A stretch of 8,624 nucleotides of DNA from Syntrophales bacterium (lineage in GTDB: Bacteria > Desulfobacterota > Syntrophia > Syntrophales > UBA5619). The position numbers and the translations under genes were made by a program. Shown here piece after piece: positions 5,868 to 8,624 of this stretch; position 1 is the stretch's first letter, and each line of letters begins with the position of its first letter. The DNA lies in the NCBI GenBank assembly GCA_028712015.1, contig JAQTRB010000050.1, forward strand, positions 1 to 8,624, read 5' to 3'. The notes below the pieces were generated by a model, which saw nothing but the letters and a program-made list of their open reading frames with translations, was not told the DNA's origin and made no database searches.

Positions 5868-6707
5868 ATGGAAACGATAGATTCCAAAATGGAACGGCTT
5901 CGCTCGCTCCTGACCGAAATGGGCGGGGTCGTCATCGGCTACTCCGGCGGCTGCGACAGCACGCTGCTGGCCGCGATGGCCAGGGAAGTGCTGGGTGACC
6001 GGGCGGTGTGCGTCCTGGCCTCCTCGGAGACTTACCCCCATTCGGAGATCGAGGAGGCCCTGGAGACGGCGGATCGTCTGGACCTCCCCGTCGTTCGTAT
6101 CGAAACGGACGAACTCAAAAATGAGGCCTTTTTGGCCAATACACCGGACCATTGTTATTTCTGCAAAAGGGAGCTCTTCGGCAAGCTCGCCGCGATCGCC
6201 AAAAAACAGGGCATCGCCTGGGTCGCCGACGGCTCGAATCTCGACGACCTGGACGACTATCGACCAGGAGGGAAAGCGGCCGCGGAATTCGGTGTCCGCA
6301 GTCCGCTTTGCGAGGCGGGATTGACCAAAAAGGAGATCCGCGATCTGTCTCGCCGGAAGGGACTGCCGACCTGGGACAAGCCGGCTTTCGCCTGCCTGGC
6401 GTCGCGCATCCCCTACGGGGTCCGGATCGAACCCGCCGTACTGAAACGCCTCGACGAGGCGGAGCGATTCATCAAGGGGCTGGGGTTTCGCCAGGTAAGG
6501 GTCCGCCACCACGGAAATGTCGCGCGGATCGAGGTGGAGCCGGAACAGATCCCGCGCATCGTCTCTCCGGAGATCCGGCGGCAGGTCGCGCGAAAATTCC
6601 GGGAACTGGCATACCTTTATACAACGCTGGATCTGGACGGCTACCGGATGGGAAGCATGAACGCCGTCCTCGATCCAAAAACGAAGGGCAAACGGCACAT
6701 TCCGTAA
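5868..6707 (+). CDS. larE: LarE, ATP-dependent sulfur transferase for nickel-pincer nucleotide synthesis
   Basis: Activates the carboxylates of pyridinium-3,5-biscarboxylate mononucleotide with ATP and replaces them by thiocarboxylates, the sulfur step of NPN synthesis, in the cytoplasm. The 279-residue protein has the PP-loop SGGCDS (26-31), SSETYPHSE (52-60), DHCYFCKRELF (94-104), VADGSNLDDLDDYRPG (119-134) and KPAFACLASRIPYG (171-184). Cys176 aligns with the sulfur-donor Cys of the Lactobacillus enzyme. Cys96, Cys99 and Cys176 together suggest a three-Cys form that may hold an iron-sulfur cluster, as reported for some homologues; the cluster is inferred. ATG 5868 is chosen over TTG 5850 and ATG 5889, since family members carry a short N-terminal helix before the PP-loop. 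None has a clear RBS. Followed 80 bases later by larB. Confidence 0.93.
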   Translation: METIDSKMERLRSLLTEMGGVVIGYSGGCDSTLLAAMAREVLGDRAVCVLASSETYPHSEIEEALETADRLDLPVVRIETDELKNEAFLANTPDHCYFCKRELFGKLAAIAKKQGIAWVADGSNLDDLDDYRPGGKAAAEFGVRSPLCEAGLTKKEIRDLSRRKGLPTWDKPAFACLASRIPYGVRIEPAVLKRLDEAERFIKGLGFRQVRVRHHGNVARIEVEPEQIPRIVSPEIRRQVARKFRELAYLYTTLDLDGYRMGSMNAVLDPKTKGKRHIP

Positions 6708-6736
6708 GGGGCGGGTCGCGCGGATCGGGCGATGAA

Positions 6737-6752
6737 ACGGCCTGACAGCCGT
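6737..6752 (+). repeat. small hairpin between larE and larB
   Basis: ACGGC (6737-6741) pairs with GCCGT (6748-6752) over a 6-base loop in the 80-base larE-larB gap. There is no T tract, so read-through into larB is expected. It may affect mRNA stability or be incidental. Confidence 0.2.
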
Positions 6753-6787
6753 GGCAACCGGAACGCTGCCGGGGAGAGACCACAGCA

Positions 6788-7540
6788 ATGGATATCGATG
6801 AACTGAAGAAAATCCTCGCAAGGGTGAAATCGGGCGATGTGCCGATCGAGGAGGCAATCGAGCGGCTCCGCGCCCTTCCCTACGACGATCTGGGCTGCGC
6901 GAAGCTCGATATGCACCGCGCAATCCGCACGGGCTTTCCCGAGGTGGTCTTCTGCCAGGGGAAAACCGCCGAACAATGCGTCGAGATCGTCCAAAGGCTC
7001 GCCCGACATCACAAAACGGTCCTGGCGACCCGCGTGGCGCCCGACATCGCCGCAAGGATCGCCGCGGTCGTCAAGGGATGCAGCTACCATGAAACCGCCA
7101 GGCTCCTGGTCGTCGACAGACAGCCGAAGGCCAAAAAACCGAAACGCGGGAAATTCGTGATGGTCCTGTGCGCGGGAACGGCCGACATTCCCGTGGCCGA
7201 GGAAGCCGCGGTCACGGCCGAAGCCATGGGAAGCCGGGTCGAGCGTTCCTACGACGTCGGCGTTGCCGGCCTGCACCGTCTGCTCGATCAGAAGGAAAAG
7301 ATCCTCAAGGCGAACGTGCTGATCGTCGTCGCCGGGATGGAAGGGGCGCTCCCGAGCGTCGTCGGGGGAATGGTTTCCTGCCCGGTCATCGCCGTGCCGA
7401 CGAGCGTCGGCTACGGGGCGAGCTTCGGGGGGCTCTCGGCGCTGCTGGCGATGCTCAATTCCTGCGCCGCCGGCGTCGCCGTCATGAACATCGACAACGG
7501 TTTCGGGGCCGGATACTTCGCACACCTGGTGGACAAATGA
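6788..7540 (+). CDS. larB: LarB, nicotinate adenine dinucleotide carboxylase/hydrolase
   Basis: First step of NPN cofactor synthesis: carboxylates the pyridinium ring of nicotinic acid adenine dinucleotide and cleaves off AMP, giving pyridinium-3,5-biscarboxylate mononucleotide. The 250-residue length is usual. An N-terminal half (about 1-115) contains LPYDDLGCAKLDMHRAIRTG (30-49), PEVVFCQGKT and ATRV. A PurE-like C-terminal domain has VLCAGTADIPVAEEA (126-140), YDVGVAGLHRLL (155-166), VVAGMEGALPSVVGG (180-194), PTSVGYGASFGGLSALL (204-220) and LNSCAAGV (223-230). Cys226 in that last motif corresponds to the catalytic Cys that binds substrate in the Lactobacillus enzyme. GGAG at 6773-6776, eleven bases upstream, supports ATG 6788. 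The stop overlaps the larC start as ATGA, so the two are translationally coupled. Confidence 0.95.
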   Translation: MDIDELKKILARVKSGDVPIEEAIERLRALPYDDLGCAKLDMHRAIRTGFPEVVFCQGKTAEQCVEIVQRLARHHKTVLATRVAPDIAARIAAVVKGCSYHETARLLVVDRQPKAKKPKRGKFVMVLCAGTADIPVAEEAAVTAEAMGSRVERSYDVGVAGLHRLLDQKEKILKANVLIVVAGMEGALPSVVGGMVSCPVIAVPTSVGYGASFGGLSALLAMLNSCAAGVAVMNIDNGFGAGYFAHLVDK

Positions 7541-8624
7541 AAATTGCCTATTTCGACTGTTTCGCCGGCATCAGCGGCGACATGACGCTGGGCGCGCTCA
7601 TCGGCGCCGGCGCGGACCGGGATCGCCTCCGCAGGAGCCTTTCCGGCCTGGGCGTGGAAGGCTTTTCGATCGAGGTCGGCCGCCGGATGACCGGCCCGAT
7701 CGAGGCAACGGATGTCCGTGTGATCCTCGATGACCACCACCGGCACCATCACCGGCGGCTGGAGGACATCCGGAAGATCCTCCGCGACGCGAACCTCTCT
7801 GAACGGGTCAGGCAAACGGCCGAAGCGATTTTCACGAGGCTTGCCGAGGCCGAGGGCAAAGTCCACGGCCATTCCCCGGAGGAGGTCCTTTTCCATGAGG
7901 TGGGCGCTCTGGACGCGATCGTCGACATCGTCGGGACAACCTTATGTCTCGAAATGCTCGGCTGGCCGAAGATCGTCGCAAGCCCGATGCCCACGTTCCA
8001 CGGTTTTGCCAAAGGCGCCCATGGAACTTTTCCGCTGCCCGCGCCGGCCACCGCGGAACTTCTCCGCGGTGTTCCCTGGCGAAAATTGGATGTTGAAGGG
8101 GAGCTGGTCACGCCGACCGGCGCCGCGATCGTCCGGGAAATTGCCGCGAGTTTCGGAGATCTTCCCGCGATGACCGTCGAAAGCATCGGCTACGGCGCCG
8201 GAAAGAGCGATTTCGGTATCCCGAACGCGCTGCGGGTCATGATCGGCGAGGAAGGTTCCTCCTCCGTCGCTCCGGCCGAATCGGTTGCGGTGATCGAGAC
8301 GAACATCGACGACATGAATCCCCAGTTCTATGATGCCGCGCTGAAGCGGCTCCTGGACGCGGGGGCGCTGGATGTGTTCCTGAGCCCGATTCAGATGAAG
8401 AAGAACCGGCCGGGGACGCTCTTGACCGTCATCTGCGATTCCGAAAAGACGCAGTCGATGGCGGAGATCGTGCTGGCCGAGACCTCGACCTTCGGCGTTC
8501 GGATCTCCCGCCGGGAGCGGATCTGCCTGGAACGCCGCTGGGTGCAGGTTGAAACCGAATTCGGGGCGATCCGGATCAAGATCGGCGAGCGAGACGGCCG
8601 GCCGGTCACCGCATCCCCCGAATA
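7537..8624 (+). CDS. larC: LarC, nickel insertase (cyclometallase) for the NPN cofactor, 3' end cut by the window
   Basis: CTP-dependent enzyme that inserts nickel into the bis-thiocarboxylate pincer, completing NPN. The frame opens with MKIAYFDCFAGISGDMTLGA and stays open for 362 codons to the window edge; full-length proteins are near 400 residues, so some tens of residues are missing. Motifs: a short nickel-binding-type His patch DDHHRHHH (65-72), FHEVGALDAIVDIVGT (119-134), ELVTPTGAAI (189-198), SIGYGAGK (216-223), ETNIDDMNPQ (254-263), KKNRPGT (288-294) and TSTFGVR (316-322). LarC1 and LarC2 regions are in one uninterrupted frame, unlike Lactobacillus plantarum, where a programmed frameshift joins them. 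It overlaps larB by the ATGA junction. I verified the frame codon by codon across the whole span. Confidence 0.95.
   Translation, partial: MKIAYFDCFAGISGDMTLGALIGAGADRDRLRRSLSGLGVEGFSIEVGRRMTGPIEATDVRVILDDHHRHHHRRLEDIRKILRDANLSERVRQTAEAIFTRLAEAEGKVHGHSPEEVLFHEVGALDAIVDIVGTTLCLEMLGWPKIVASPMPTFHGFAKGAHGTFPLPAPATAELLRGVPWRKLDVEGELVTPTGAAIVREIAASFGDLPAMTVESIGYGAGKSDFGIPNALRVMIGEEGSSSVAPAESVAVIETNIDDMNPQFYDAALKRLLDAGALDVFLSPIQMKKNRPGTLLTVICDSEKTQSMAEIVLAETSTFGVRISRRERICLERRWVQVETEFGAIRIKIGERDGRPVTASPE

Noticed and set aside
5745..7055. 436-codon minus-strand open frame across larE and into larB
   Set aside because: It lies opposite well-supported larE and larB. Its product is Arg/Pro-rich and low in family character, so it is an antisense artefact; only its last part, outside larE, was kept as a low-interest observation.
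6641..7525. 294-codon minus-strand open frame opposite larB
   Set aside because: Shadow of larB codon bias (Asp/His/Gly-rich antisense). No start context or domain supports it.
7730..8173. 147-codon plus-strand open frame within larC
   Set aside because: It is out of frame with larC, whose own frame is continuous and carries all family motifs.

Overview
The window reads as chromosomal DNA of an anaerobic, G+C-rich bacterium. Genes are around 60% G+C, all genes are on the + strand, and they are tightly packed. A compact Moco/Tuco-type RNA leader, an FmdE-family gene beside a DUF4213/DUF364 gene, and a lar nickel-cofactor cluster together suggest a sulfate-reducing or syntrophic Desulfobacterota (delta-proteobacterial) lineage. 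That placement is inference from gene content, not a phylogenetic result.

Layout. Positions 1-147 hold the 3' end of an unrecognised gene. Positions 148-362 are the leader of a six-gene operon and contain a structured RNA (about 239-299) that I read as a molybdenum/tungsten cofactor riboswitch. A small hairpin that could hide the modA ribosome binding site follows it. The operon is modA (363-1166), modB (1168-1833), modC (1823-2536), an FmdE-family zinc-ribbon protein (2553-3143), a DUF4213/DUF364 protein (3173-3958) and moeA (3978-5273). Gaps are 29 bases or less, and modB and modC overlap.

Positions 5274-5867 are A+T-richer (90 of 240 bases G+C over 5281-5520). They hold no intact gene I can support, only a 110-codon open frame interrupted by one TAG (5276-5605), several small dyads, and a plausible sigma-70 promoter (5727-5756). 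A second operon follows: larE (5868-6707), larB (6788-7540) and larC (7537 to the window end, incomplete). It makes the nickel-pincer nucleotide (NPN) cofactor of lactate racemase and related enzymes. No larA lies in the window.

How the genes work together. ModABC would import molybdate or tungstate and MoeA would insert the metal into molybdopterin. The RNA leader would sense the finished cofactor and turn the operon down. FmdE and DUF364, both metal-binding-type families without a settled role in this setting, sit between importer and insertase and are therefore candidate Mo/W-handling proteins. The lar operon builds a separate nickel cofactor from nicotinic acid adenine dinucleotide: LarB carboxylates and hydrolyses, LarE adds sulfur, LarC inserts nickel. 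The window therefore joins two metal-cofactor assembly lines separated by a decayed spacer.
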